64,000 bases of DNA, from positions 1 to 64,000 of the forward strand of contig JAEXDA010000051.1 of NCBI GenBank assembly GCA_023401925.1. The letters are read 5' to 3'. The position numbers were made by a program, and so were the translations under genes. This document shows, one piece after another, positions 8,305 to 16,916 of this stretch. Within the stretch, counting starts at the first letter, position 1, and each line of letters starts with the position of its first letter. The notes beneath the pieces were generated by a model. It saw only the letters and a list, made by a program, of their open reading frames with translations. It made no database searches and was not told the DNA's origin. Origin of the DNA: Bacillota bacterium. GTDB lineage: Bacteria > Bacillota > UBA4882 > UBA8346.

Positions 8305-9185
8305 CACATATAACCATCCCGTCTTAAAGTCTCAAGGCTGCCGCCGTCCTCCCGATCCTGCTCCCGGCCGGATCTCTCGGCAATATTGGCAAACTTGCCG
8401 CTTCTGAGTTCTTCGATGATTTCCGCCACGTTTGTCGAGGGGGATTCCACCGGCTTGGTGCAAGGATAGCATCCTAAAGAGCGGTACCTAGTGCCGTTAC
8501 CCTTGTCAAAATAAAGCGATGTAACGGGAATGTTCTCTTTTTGAATATACTCCCAGATATTGAGCTCTGTCCAGTCCAGCAAAGGATGAATCCGGATGTG
8601 GGTGCCCGGCGCAAAGTCGGTCTTAAATTGATTCCATAACTCCGGGGGTTGATCGCCCACATCCCATTCATTTTGAAGATCCCGCGGCGAAAAATAACGT
8701 TCTTTGGAACGGCTGCCCTCTTCATCGGCCCTCACCCCGACGATAACACCGGTATAAGGCTCTTGATTGGAATCGATCCGGTACTGCCGTTGCTGATGAT
8801 CGAATCTGTAACGGGGCCACTGGCCGGATAAGGTATTTTTCAATGCTTCCGACTTCAATAACTTGCAACAAGCGATCCGGTCAACCTTGCCATCGGGAAA
8901 AGTTTGCTTTTCCGCCAATGCCTGTTTATTGGAACCCACTATCATTTGCAGATTCCATTCATAGGCCATCCGGTCCCGGTAGGCAATCATTTCCGGTATC
9001 TTATAGGATGTATCGATATGGACCAAGGGAAAAGGAACGTGCCCGAAAAAAGCCTTTCTGGCCAGCCATAACAATACGGTACTATCTTTACCGATCGACC
9101 ATAACATGCAGATATTTTTGAACTCCCGGTAAGCCTCTCGTAAAATGAAAACACTTTGACTCTCAAGTTTCTCCAGTTGATTCAC
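8304..9185 (-). CDS. cysD: sulfate adenylyltransferase subunit 2 (ATP sulfurylase)
   Basis: A 293-residue member of the PAPS-reductase/ATP-pyrophosphatase fold. It carries the PP-loop variant WSIGKDSTVLLWLARKAF and the conserved LGCYPCTKPVESP and SGREQDREDGGSLE regions near the C-terminus. It forms APS together with CysN. The start is the GTG at 9183-9185, 8 bases after GGAGG, which overlaps the cysH stop as GTGA; the longer ORF upstream lies inside cysH and is not used. Part of the cysH-cysD-cysN series. Confidence 0.93.
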   Translation of the reverse strand: MNQLEKLESQSVFILREAYREFKNICMLWSIGKDSTVLLWLARKAFFGHVPFPLVHIDTSYKIPEMIAYRDRMAYEWNLQMIVGSNKQALAEKQTFPDGKVDRIACCKLLKSEALKNTLSGQWPRYRFDHQQRQYRIDSNQEPYTGVIVGVRADEEGSRSKERYFSPRDLQNEWDVGDQPPELWNQFKTDFAPGTHIRIHPLLDWTELNIWEYIQKENIPVTSLYFDKGNGTRYRSLGCYPCTKPVESPSTNVAEIIEELRSGKFANIAERSGREQDREDGGSLETLRRDGYM

Positions 9186-9913
9186 GACTCGTTCCTCCGT
9201 ACCAATTTTCCATCCCGGAAATGCAAACCGCATTCTTTATGTTCGGGCGCTTCCCACCACCAACGGCCCGCCCGGATATCCTCGCCCGGCTGAACCGCCC
9301 GGGTGCAAGGGGCGCATCCGATACTGGGATAGCCCTGATCATGAAGGCGATTATAAGGGATCCGGTTATTTCTGATATATTGCCATACTTGCTCGGTGCT
9401 CCAATCCATCAAAGGATTGATTTTCAGCAATTGGTTCGTTTCATCCCACTCAATCTTTTGGAGCTCTTGACGGGTTATCGATTGATCGCGGCGCAAACCC
9501 GTGATCCAAACATCCAGGGTACTCAAGACCCGCTTTAGCGGTTCGACTTTACGGACTCCACAACACAAATGACGTTTTTCAATACTTTCATAAAACAAAT
9601 CGGGGCCGTTTTGGCTCACCAAAGATTCCAGCGCCGACGTCCGGGGGAAATATATTTCAAAGTTCCGGCCATACTGGGCCATGGTACTGGTGATGGTTTC
9701 ATAGGTTTCCTGGGGCAAACGCCCGGTATCCAAGATAAAAATCCTGGCCTTAGGGTCGATTTTTAAAATGAGGTCGGTTAGGACTTGATCCTCTGCGCCC
9801 AGACTGGAAGCCAAAGCGATCCGATTTTGATATTTTTCTAAAAAAAAACGGAGCAATTCTTCAATTGTACTGTTTACAAATTGTTGCTGCAACTCCGGAA
9901 CACACTCTCTCAT
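9182..9913 (-). CDS. cysH: adenylylsulfate (APS) reductase, Fe-S type
   Basis: A 243-residue CysH-family protein. The paired cysteines HLCCGVRK and GCAPCTR are the 4Fe-4S signature that separates APS reductases from PAPS reductases. The C-terminal KECGLH holds the catalytic Cys that forms the thiosulfonate intermediate. It reduces APS to sulfite and AMP with thioredoxin. Its start overlaps the tusA-like gene by 4 bp and its stop overlaps cysD, so the genes are translationally coupled. The APS preference explains why an active APS kinase is not needed. Confidence 0.92.
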   Translation of the reverse strand: MRECVPELQQQFVNSTIEELLRFFLEKYQNRIALASSLGAEDQVLTDLILKIDPKARIFILDTGRLPQETYETITSTMAQYGRNFEIYFPRTSALESLVSQNGPDLFYESIEKRHLCCGVRKVEPLKRVLSTLDVWITGLRRDQSITRQELQKIEWDETNQLLKINPLMDWSTEQVWQYIRNNRIPYNRLHDQGYPSIGCAPCTRAVQPGEDIRAGRWWWEAPEHKECGLHFRDGKLVRRNES

Positions 9914-10149
9914 GATTGTCCCTTTTCAATCAATATTTGAAAGGTTTCGCCCAGAGGAGTCACCTTAATGATTTTATGACCTTCTTCCTTGACACTGCGC
10001 GGCACATTCAACATGGCATCACCCTCATCGATAATGATCTCCAGCAGATCGCCGGGTGATAACTCTTCCAAAGCCAGTTTCGTTTTGACAAAATTCAACG
10101 GACAAACGACACCGTGTAAATCAAGGCGTTTCTTAGGATCTGGCGCCAC
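9910..10149 (-). CDS. tusA: TusA/SirA-family sulfur carrier
   Basis: A 79-residue protein of the TusA fold: LDLHGVVCPLNFVKTK holds the persulfide-carrying Cys in a CPxx variant of the usual CPxP motif, and ends with the typical beta strand (FQILIEKG). It probably carries sulfane sulfur or sulfide equivalents between the sulfite reductase and the ThiS-like carrier; this role is inferred from position. The start is a GTG 7 bases after GGGGAG, within the 3' end of the sulfite reductase gene (17-bp overlap). Confidence 0.88.
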   Translation of the reverse strand: MAPDPKKRLDLHGVVCPLNFVKTKLALEELSPGDLLEIIIDEGDAMLNVPRSVKEEGHKIIKVTPLGETFQILIEKGQS

Positions 10150-11011
10150 TTAAAATCTCCCCTTTCACTTTATCCTCTCCCAAGCGATCAATCATATGGC
10201 CGAAACGCTCCCGTTTTTTGCCGTTGGCCCGATAATATTCAATGATCCGCTCCACCAGTTGATTAAGCTCATCCTCGGTTTCAACCAGGACTTTCAGCCG
10301 GGTGGCAAGACGGGGAATTTTGCCCATCGTGCCGCCAATCCATAAGGTGTATCCCTTTTTACCGACGATCCAGGAATTGGTGGGACAATTGGCTGTGCAA
10401 ATACTGCAATAAATACATTTGGATTCATCCAATCGATACTCGCCGGATTTTGCGTAAATGGCCCCGGTTGGGCAAGTGTTGATGCAAAGATCGCAATGGG
10501 TGCAATCTTCCTTTTGCCACTGGGGCAAAATCCCGCCCATGATGCCCAAATCGTTTTCAGTGGCTTTGGCGCAATTATGGGGACATCCGGTAACCGCCAT
10601 TTTAAATTTATGGGGAGTATCCTGGCGAAAATACTTTTCATCCAGGTCCCGGGACAGCGGTTTGGTATCAATAATGCCCCAACGGCAAGTGGCTCCGCCG
10701 GGACAGGCAGTCACAACCCTGACTCTAGGTCCGCAAGCTCCCATGGTAATTCCGGCCTTTTCCAATTCCTGGCGGGCTTCTTCCAACTTGGTGTAATGCA
10801 CAAAATGAATCTCAATTCCCTGCCGGGTCGACAAATGAATTTGACTGCGCCCGTATTTTTCGGCAACTTCGATCACTTTCTTCATCTGTTCGGCGCTAAA
10901 ATCGCCGCCAACTCCATGCAAACGCATGGCAAAATATTCTTTTTGTTTCTGTTGGATCATCCCGACTTTTTTATAAGCGGCCAAATCAATTTCCTGGACA
11001 CTGGAGCCCAT
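10133..11011 (-). CDS. small siroheme [4Fe-4S] sulfite reductase with ferredoxin insert
   Basis: A 292-residue nitrite/sulfite reductase-like protein. An N-terminal ferredoxin-like half-domain (FAMRLHGVGGDFSAEQ, STRQGIEIHF) leads to the siroheme/Fe-S cysteines in TACPGGATCRWG and VTGCPHNCAKA. An inserted 2x[4Fe-4S] ferredoxin follows (CTHCDLCINTCPTGAI; CIYCSICTANCPTNSW). It is much shorter than CysI or DsrA and resembles the small anaerobic sulfite reductases related to AsrC/Fsr. The start is set at the ATG at 11009-11011 behind AAGGA, so it does not overlap the JAMM gene. It should reduce the sulfite made by CysH to sulfide. Confidence 0.88.
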   Translation of the reverse strand: MGSSVQEIDLAAYKKVGMIQQKQKEYFAMRLHGVGGDFSAEQMKKVIEVAEKYGRSQIHLSTRQGIEIHFVHYTKLEEARQELEKAGITMGACGPRVRVVTACPGGATCRWGIIDTKPLSRDLDEKYFRQDTPHKFKMAVTGCPHNCAKATENDLGIMGGILPQWQKEDCTHCDLCINTCPTGAIYAKSGEYRLDESKCIYCSICTANCPTNSWIVGKKGYTLWIGGTMGKIPRLATRLKVLVETEDELNQLVERIIEYYRANGKKRERFGHMIDRLGEDKVKGEILSGARS

Positions 11012-11012
11012 A

Positions 11013-11423
11013 TCATTCACATCCTTCACTTGATATCATCGGGACCTCGGCAACGACTCCCGAATTGACTTTAAAAGCTTTCAATACCGGTTCTTCCGGA
11101 TTTTGTAATGATACAATAAGATAGACGATTCGCGGATCATTTGCCAGCCTGAGATCTTCCGCGGATAAACGGGCCGGAGAAGCCGGATGGCTATGATAGA
11201 CCGCAATTAATTCATGACATTTCGCCCGGGCATCCTTGACGGCCTGAAACTGTTCTTTAGGGTCAAAGGAAAAATGCTCCGCGCTGTGGTCGATATTGGT
11301 CAGAGGAATAACTTCTTTGGCAACCTCGCCGCTACCACTGAGATAACCGCAAGTTTCAATAGGGCTATCCCGTCTGGCTAAATCAATCATTTCATTTTGC
11401 AGCGCAACTGGTATTTTAAGCAT
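11013..11423 (-). CDS. JAMM/MPN+ metalloprotease (Mec+/HcyD-like)
   Basis: A 136-residue JAMM domain with a complete zinc motif: the Glu of SPIETCGYL, then HSHP and, after six residues, SAED (HxHx7SxxD). Stand-alone JAMM proteins of this size trim the tail of ThiS-like sulfur carriers: Mec+ in mycobacteria and HcyD in Wolinella. The likely substrate is encoded at 13559-13777, whose Gly-Gly is followed by extra residues. The ATG at 11421-11423, behind GGGGGG, overlaps the thiF-like gene by 8 bp. Confidence 0.88.
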   Translation of the reverse strand: MLKIPVALQNEMIDLARRDSPIETCGYLSGSGEVAKEVIPLTNIDHSAEHFSFDPKEQFQAVKDARAKCHELIAVYHSHPASPARLSAEDLRLANDPRIVYLIVSLQNPEEPVLKAFKVNSGVVAEVPMISSEGCE

Positions 11424-12234
11424 GATTTCCCCCCCGTAGATCACAAGCAGGCAGTTCGTAATCAATTAATTCCGTAATGGAAGGTTTTTCGCCACAGATG
11501 GCGCAACGGTCATTCCGATGAATAGGGATGGCCCGGAATTCCATATCCAAGGCGTTGAAAGTCAACAAACGGTTGGTAAGCAATTTTCCTTTGCCGATGA
11601 TATACCGCAGGGCTTCAGCCGCCTGAATCGTCCCCAGCATACCGGCTACAGCTCCTAAAATTCCCGCCTGACTGCAAGTAGGTACGGCCCCTTTGGGCGG
11701 GGGTTCAGGGAAAACGCACCGGTAACAAGCGCTTCCCGGGACATAAGTCATGGTCTGACCGTTAAAACGCAGAATTCCTCCGTGCGAGAAAGGTTTCCCC
11801 GCCAGTACACAGGCATCATTGATCAAAAATTTGGTGGGAAAATTATCGGTACCGTCAATAATAAAATCGTAGTCGTGAATGATTTCGGCGATATTTTCAG
11901 AATAAACCCGGGTTTGGTAAGGAACCACTTTTACATCCGGATTGAGCGCTTCCATTTTGGCCTGGGCCGATGCTACTTTGGCCCTGCCGACATCGGCTGT
12001 AAAATGAATAATTTGGCGTTGCAAATTACTTAAATCAACCGCGTCGGCATCCACGATCCCAATGGTACCGACGCCGGCCGCCGCCAAATAAAGCGCTGCC
12101 GGTGCACCCAGGCCCCCAGCCCCGATAATAAGGACTTTAGAGTGTAAAATTTTTGCCTGCCCGCTACCGCCGACATCTTTTAAAATAATGTGACGGCTGT
12201 ACCGCTCGATTTGACTTTCCGTTAAATCCATCAT
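11416..12234 (-). CDS. ThiF/MoeB/HesA-type E1-like adenylyltransferase
   Basis: A 272-residue E1-like enzyme: nucleotide motif GAGGLGAPAALYLAAAG, the metal/Arg segment DLSNLQRQIIH, a Cys in VPTCSQAG and zinc cysteines in CYRC and CAIC. It should adenylate the C-terminal glycine of the ThiS-like carrier so that sulfur can be added as a thiocarboxylate. Placed between metY and the JAMM gene, it matches HcyF of the Wolinella protein-thiocarboxylate methionine route better than a thiamine or molybdopterin role, since no thi or moa genes are near. Confidence 0.88.
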   Translation of the reverse strand: MMDLTESQIERYSRHIILKDVGGSGQAKILHSKVLIIGAGGLGAPAALYLAAAGVGTIGIVDADAVDLSNLQRQIIHFTADVGRAKVASAQAKMEALNPDVKVVPYQTRVYSENIAEIIHDYDFIIDGTDNFPTKFLINDACVLAGKPFSHGGILRFNGQTMTYVPGSACYRCVFPEPPPKGAVPTCSQAGILGAVAGMLGTIQAAEALRYIIGKGKLLTNRLLTFNALDMEFRAIPIHRNDRCAICGEKPSITELIDYELPACDLRGGNHA

Positions 12235-12236
12235 TT

Positions 12237-13484
12237 TTAAACCTCCGCTAAGGCTTGATCAAAATCATCGATGATATCATGAATACTTTCAATACCGACC
12301 GAAACCCGGATCAAATCCGGATAAACGCCGGCTGCCAGCTGTTCCTCTTCCGAACAAGTACAGTAAATGGTTGAAGCCGGATGGATGACGACCGTTTTGG
12401 CGTCACCTAAATTGGCTAGATTTTTGGCCACTCTCAAGCGGCGAATCCAGTCAAAACACCGTTGCTGCGTGCCCAGACGAATGGTCAGCAGACCTCCGAA
12501 TTTACCGCCAAATTGGTTTTGAGCGATTTCAAAATTGGCATGGTTCCCTAATCCGGGGTAGCAAACCGATTGAATCCGGGGATGTTCGGCTAAGGATCGG
12601 GCCAGAGCCAAAGCATTACTGCAATGTTTCTCCATTCGAAGCGCCAAAGTCTCCAGCCCCAAACATTGCAAATAGGCATTAAAAGGTGATTGACAGCTGC
12701 CGGTATTTTGCAACACCTGCCGTCTACACCGGGCTAAAAATCCAAAGTCGCCCGCTTTTTTAGCCGATTCCCTAATCAAAGGAGAACGGGCATGGATCCA
12801 GTCATAATTGCCTAAATCGACCAAAACGCCGCCAATGGTATGCCCGCTGCCGGAAATATATTTGGAAGCGGAATGAATAACGATATTGGCGCCAAATCGT
12901 TTAGCCTCAAAAAGGTAAGGCGTGGTTAAGGAACTGTCGACCACCAAAGGAATGTTATTTTTGTGAGCGATCCCGGCAATTTCGGTAAAGTTGGCCACAT
13001 CCAATTTAGGATTTCCGATGGTTTCCAAAAAAAACAAAGCAGTCCGGGGTGTAATCTCCTTTTCAAAAGCGTTGCTGTCGGTTGGATCGACATAGGTAAC
13101 ATTGACACCAAAACTATTGAAGATCTCTTTGAATAGTTGCATCGTACCGCCAAACAAACTTTTGCTTGAAACGATTTCATCGCCGGGTTTTACCAGTGCA
13201 TAAATGACCGTTGCGATTGCCGCCATACCCGATGCGGTTGCAACGGCTCCTCTGCCGTTTTCCAGCGCGGTTACTCGTTGCTCCAGGACAGCCACTGTCG
13301 GATTGGTAATCCGGCTGTACAAATATCCGAATTTCCGGTTTTGAAAGGCATCGGCCAATTCTTCCGCCGTGTTATATGCAAAAGATGCTGTTTCATAGAT
13401 CGGTACGGCCGTAGCGCCATTTTTTTCATCTTGATCAAAACCGCTGTGAATGGAACGGGTTTCAAAATCCCATTGATTTGACAT
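12237..13484 (-). CDS. metY: O-acetylhomoserine sulfhydrylase (PLP enzyme)
   Basis: A 415-residue Cys/Met-metabolism PLP enzyme. SASKYISGSGHTIGG carries the PLP lysine; TRSIHSGF and GYLYSRITNPTVAVLE are typical of MetY. It replaces the acetyl group of O-acetylhomoserine with sulfide to give homocysteine, and in this context probably takes sulfur from the ThiS-like thiocarboxylate carrier. Two bases separate it from the thiF-like gene. Cystathionine gamma-synthase or lyase is less likely given the sulfide-producing neighbours. Confidence 0.88.
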   Translation of the reverse strand: MSNQWDFETRSIHSGFDQDEKNGATAVPIYETASFAYNTAEELADAFQNRKFGYLYSRITNPTVAVLEQRVTALENGRGAVATASGMAAIATVIYALVKPGDEIVSSKSLFGGTMQLFKEIFNSFGVNVTYVDPTDSNAFEKEITPRTALFFLETIGNPKLDVANFTEIAGIAHKNNIPLVVDSSLTTPYLFEAKRFGANIVIHSASKYISGSGHTIGGVLVDLGNYDWIHARSPLIRESAKKAGDFGFLARCRRQVLQNTGSCQSPFNAYLQCLGLETLALRMEKHCSNALALARSLAEHPRIQSVCYPGLGNHANFEIAQNQFGGKFGGLLTIRLGTQQRCFDWIRRLRVAKNLANLGDAKTVVIHPASTIYCTCSEEEQLAAGVYPDLIRVSVGIESIHDIIDDFDQALAEV

Positions 13485-13558
13485 GGTTGCTCTCCAATTG
13501 GTGCCGTGATTATCATTGCATTTTTTACACGCAAGGGTGTTTTAAAATGTCTTTTAAA

Positions 13559-13777
13559 TTACAATGAAACGGTTCCACCACCCATAAAATATAAAAACTC
13601 CACCTGATCGCCATCTTTGACCAAAGCCGTTCCATATTCGGCCTGGCTTAAAATCTCGCCGTTTAATTCGACCGAAACCATCTCCGGCATTTCAACATTT
13701 TTGACTTTAAGCAGTTCTAAGACGGTCTTCTCCTTTAAATTCACTGTTTCCGGTTTACCACTAATCACTAGATTCAT
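13559..13777 (-). CDS. ThiS/MoaD-like sulfur carrier with masked Gly-Gly (HcyS/CysO-like)
   Basis: A 72-residue ubiquitin-fold protein. Its end, FLYFMGGGTVSL, places the carrier Gly-Gly at about residues 66-68 and adds four or five residues after it. Normal ThiS ends at Gly-Gly, so this is a precursor needing proteolysis, and the JAMM protease at 11013-11423 is the obvious candidate. After trimming, the ThiF-like enzyme would adenylate it and sulfide would form the thiocarboxylate used by MetY. It lies between cysA and metY, co-directional with both. Confidence 0.88.
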   Translation of the reverse strand: MNLVISGKPETVNLKEKTVLELLKVKNVEMPEMVSVELNGEILSQAEYGTALVKDGDQVEFLYFMGGGTVSL

Positions 13778-13807
13778 AGAAATCCTCCTGTTTTCTCTTC
13801 CTTTTGG

Positions 13808-14878
13808 TTATATTGAATAATCCTCTGCAAACACTTGAGGATTCCGTAGTCCGATAAAAACTTTTTCACCGGATTGAAACGTTTGATCTTGATATTTCTC
13901 TTTACTCAGTTCGACATCAATGAAATCACCATTATCCGCGCGCTGCAACTCCAGGCGCACAATCGGACCAATCGCCCGAATATATATGATCACCGCCTCG
14001 ATATTGGTTAATTCATTGCATTGTTTATCCACTTCAAGCTCATAAGGTCTGGCATAGGCTACCGCGATATCATTGGACTTGGCTTCTCCCCGGGGTACAT
14101 CAAAGACATTGGTCCCGATATGGATCTGACCATCACTGACCCGGCCCCGGAACAGATTGACATTTCCTAAGAACTTATATACAAATAAATTCGCCGGATG
14201 ATCGTATACACTTTCCGGAGTGCCGATCTGCTCAATTCTTCCTTGATTCATGATCACCACCTGGTCGGCTACCTCAAGAGCCTCATCCTGATCATGGGTT
14301 ACAAAAATACTGGTAATATGGATTTGATCATGCAAATGACGCAACCAGCGGCGTAGTTCCTTGCGGACTTTGGCATCCAGAGCTCCAAATGGTTCATCCA
14401 GGAGCAACACTTTGGGTTCGACGGCGAGCGCCCGGGCCAAAGCGATTCGTTGGCGTTGCCCGCCGGATAATTGATTCGGATAGCGGTCGGCCAGCCATTC
14501 CATTTGCACTAATTGCAGCAGTTCATGAACCTTATCCTTGATGGCTTTTTCCGGTAGCCGTTGATGACGGGGACGAACCCGCAAACCAAAGGCAATGTTT
14601 TCAAAAACCGTCATTTGTTTAAAAAGCGCATAATGTTGGAAAACAAAACCGACTTTGCGTTCCTGGATACGTTGGCCGGTGGTATCTTCACCGTGAAAAT
14701 AAATTCTTCCCGTATCCGGAACTTCCAAACCGGCAATAATCCGCAATAATGTGGTTTTACCCGAACCTGAAGGACCGAGCAACGCCACCAGTTGTCCGGT
14801 GGGGACATCCAGATTGATATCCTGCAAAGCTTGAAAGTTACCGAAATTTTTATTCACTTGTTGAACTTCAATTCCCAT
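13808..14878 (-). CDS. cysA: sulfate ABC transporter ATP-binding protein
   Basis: A 356-residue CysA: Walker A GPSGSGKTT, signature LSGGQRQRIALARAL, Walker B LLLDEPFGALD and switch HDQDEAL, then a C-terminal TOBE-like regulatory domain from about residue 235. It energises sulfate/thiosulfate import by CysT-CysW with the binding protein encoded at 27297-28310. Third gene of the cysTWA transcript, which then runs on into the assimilation genes. Confidence 0.93.
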   Translation of the reverse strand: MGIEVQQVNKNFGNFQALQDINLDVPTGQLVALLGPSGSGKTTLLRIIAGLEVPDTGRIYFHGEDTTGQRIQERKVGFVFQHYALFKQMTVFENIAFGLRVRPRHQRLPEKAIKDKVHELLQLVQMEWLADRYPNQLSGGQRQRIALARALAVEPKVLLLDEPFGALDAKVRKELRRWLRHLHDQIHITSIFVTHDQDEALEVADQVVIMNQGRIEQIGTPESVYDHPANLFVYKFLGNVNLFRGRVSDGQIHIGTNVFDVPRGEAKSNDIAVAYARPYELEVDKQCNELTNIEAVIIYIRAIGPIVRLELQRADNGDFIDVELSKEKYQDQTFQSGEKVFIGLRNPQVFAEDYSI

Positions 14879-14902
14879 AAGTATCTCCCGCCAATTCCTT
14901 TT

Positions 14903-15754
14903 TTAATGGGTGGTTTTCCACTCAACCAAACTTTTAACGGCCAAAGTAACCAGTCCCAGTAAAGCTAACAAAGAAGCTACCGCAAACGACGCGGTAAAAT
15001 TATATTCATTGTAAAGAATCTCCACCTGTAGCGGAATCGTATTGGTCAACCCCCGAATATGGCCGGAAACAACTGAAACCGCGCCAAATTCACCCATGGC
15101 CCTGGCATTACAAAGGATAACCCCATATAACAAACCCCATTTGATATTGGGCAACGTAACCCGGAAAAATGTTTGCCAACCGCTGGCGCCTAAGACCAAA
15201 GCCGCTTCTTCCTCCTCATCTCCCTGAGCTTGCATTAAGGGAATTAATTCCCTGGCTATGAACGGGAAAGTTACCAGGACCGTTGCCAGCACGATTCCGG
15301 GAACTGCGAAAACGATTTTGATATTGTGTTCTGAAAGCCATGGCCATAACCACCCCTGCCTGCCAAAGAGTAACACATAGATTAACCCCGATACAACCGG
15401 CGATATGGCGAAAGGCAAGTCGATCAATGTCAATAAAATATTTTTGCCACGAAAATCAAATTTACTGATAGCCCACGAGGCGGCGACTCCAAAGATCAAA
15501 TTGAGGGGTACCGCAATTGCGGCAGTTACCAAGGTCAAACCAATGGCCGCCAAAGTATCGGGTTGACGGATAGCATCGAAGTAGGCGCTTAAGCCCTTCG
15601 AAAAAGCCTGACCAAAGACAGCCACCAGGGGTAAGATTAGAAACAGCCCGATAAAGATGAGGGAAATCCCAATCAATAAACAACGGACCCCGACAGACTC
15701 CGTAGTAGAGGTCGGCATCCAGGCAGCGGGTTCTTTTTTTAAATTAATTGCCAT
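14903..15754 (-). CDS. cysW: sulfate ABC transporter permease
   Basis: About 283 residues with six predicted membrane helices and the permease EAA loop (EEEEAALVLGASGWQTFF). CysW-type ends (GLTNTIPLQVEILYNEYNF) are present. The start is taken as the ATG at 15752-15754; an ATG four codons upstream is also possible. Either way it overlaps the end of cysT. Confidence 0.9.
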   Translation of the reverse strand: MAINLKKEPAAWMPTSTTESVGVRCLLIGISLIFIGLFLILPLVAVFGQAFSKGLSAYFDAIRQPDTLAAIGLTLVTAAIAVPLNLIFGVAASWAISKFDFRGKNILLTLIDLPFAISPVVSGLIYVLLFGRQGWLWPWLSEHNIKIVFAVPGIVLATVLVTFPFIARELIPLMQAQGDEEEEAALVLGASGWQTFFRVTLPNIKWGLLYGVILCNARAMGEFGAVSVVSGHIRGLTNTIPLQVEILYNEYNFTASFAVASLLALLGLVTLAVKSLVEWKTTH

Positions 15755-16601
15755 CGGCTTTAACATCCTTTGTTACAAAATAGCGTTTGCGATTCCACCA
15801 CTGGCCTAAATTGATCAATAAAAGTAATAAAAAAGACAACAACAACATGAACACCGCGATAGCAGTAGCACCGCTATATTCGAATTGTTCCAATTTGGTG
15901 ATGATCAACAGGGGGACAATTTCGGTACGCATCGGCATATTACCGGAGATAAAAACCACCGAACCATATTCTCCCAAAGCACGGGAAAAAGCTAATGTAA
16001 AACCTGTAAGCCAGCTGGGGATGATTGCCGGAAAAATAATCCGGAAGAAGGTTTGGCCGCGACTGGCCCCCAAGCTCGCAGCAGCCTCTTCGACTTCCTT
16101 TTCAAAGTCTTGTAAAACCGGTTGTACAGTCCTTACGACAAAAGGCAAGCCGATAAAAGTCAAAGCGATAACAACCCCTAGAGGTGCAAAGGCAGCTTTA
16201 ATACCGAGCGGTTCCAAAAAGCGGCCAACCCAACCATTGCTGGTATAAATGGACGTAAGGGCAATTCCGGCCACTGCGGTCGGCATTGCAAAAGGTAAAT
16301 CAATCAGGGAATCCATAAATTTTTTTCCGGGAAAACTGTAACGGGTAAGTACCCAAGCAATAATTAATCCAAAGATACTATTGATGAACGCTGCGATCAA
16401 AGAAGCGCCTATACTCAAACGAAAAGCCGCCAATATCCGGGGAGTTGTCACAATCCCCCAAAGCTGTTCCCAGCTTAGGGCGGTTGTTTTCAAAAACAAT
16501 ACCACTAAGGGGATGATTAATACAAAACTCATATAAAAAATCGTGTACCCTAAGGTTAAGCCAAACCCCGGCAAAAATTTGTGATGTTTATAATTGGCCA
16601 T
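15744..16601 (-). CDS. cysT: sulfate ABC transporter permease
   Basis: A 285-residue membrane protein with six helices and an EAA loop (EEAAASLGASRGQTFFRII). It pairs with CysW as the channel of the sulfate/thiosulfate importer. It is the first gene of the long transcript cysT-cysW-cysA-thiS-metY-thiF-JAMM-SIR-tusA-cysH-cysD-cysN (16.6 to 6.5 kb), which starts from the promoter at 16678-16706. Confidence 0.92.
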   Translation of the reverse strand: MANYKHHKFLPGFGLTLGYTIFYMSFVLIIPLVVLFLKTTALSWEQLWGIVTTPRILAAFRLSIGASLIAAFINSIFGLIIAWVLTRYSFPGKKFMDSLIDLPFAMPTAVAGIALTSIYTSNGWVGRFLEPLGIKAAFAPLGVVIALTFIGLPFVVRTVQPVLQDFEKEVEEAAASLGASRGQTFFRIIFPAIIPSWLTGFTLAFSRALGEYGSVVFISGNMPMRTEIVPLLIITKLEQFEYSGATAIAVFMLLLSFLLLLLINLGQWWNRKRYFVTKDVKADGN

Positions 16602-16641
16602 TTCAAAACCTCGACGGTTTATTAATTTAAATCTTTATTAC

Positions 16642-16706
16642 TATAATTCCTACTAATTGAATGGGATTAATGTCATAATATTACTATATATAAAATTTGG
16701 TGTCAA
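16642..16706 (-). promoter_or_regulatory. sigma-A promoter and candidate sulfur operator of cysT operon
   Basis: On the minus strand, TTGACA (16701-16706), a 17-bp spacer and TAATAT (16678-16683). Downstream, plus-strand ATTCCTA at 16646-16652 in the context TATAATTCCTACTAATTGA matches boxes at the ridA and sbp promoters. A CymR-like Rrf2 repressor would be the usual candidate in Firmicutes; that link is inference. Confidence 0.7.
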
Positions 16707-16729
16707 TATTTCATTCAAAAACTTAACAA

Positions 16730-16764
16730 TTAAAAATATCCTGCACAAATCAATTCAGGCAGGA
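16730..16764 (-). terminator. terminator of the organosulfur (ridA) operon
   Basis: Minus-strand stem TCCTGC/GCAGGA with a 14-base loop followed by TATTTTTAA, 150 bp past the ATPase stop and just upstream of the cysT promoter. Confidence 0.6.
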
Positions 16765-16916
16765 CATTAAAGGCAATCCAAACTTCCAGTATATTGTAAA
16801 GTTATTCAATAAAACTAAACAATACCGATATGAATACAATAATATCAATACCGAAAAATCTTCCCCCATACTTTTGTTCCGATTGTTATATTTACTAGAT
16901 TGTTACAAAAACCATT

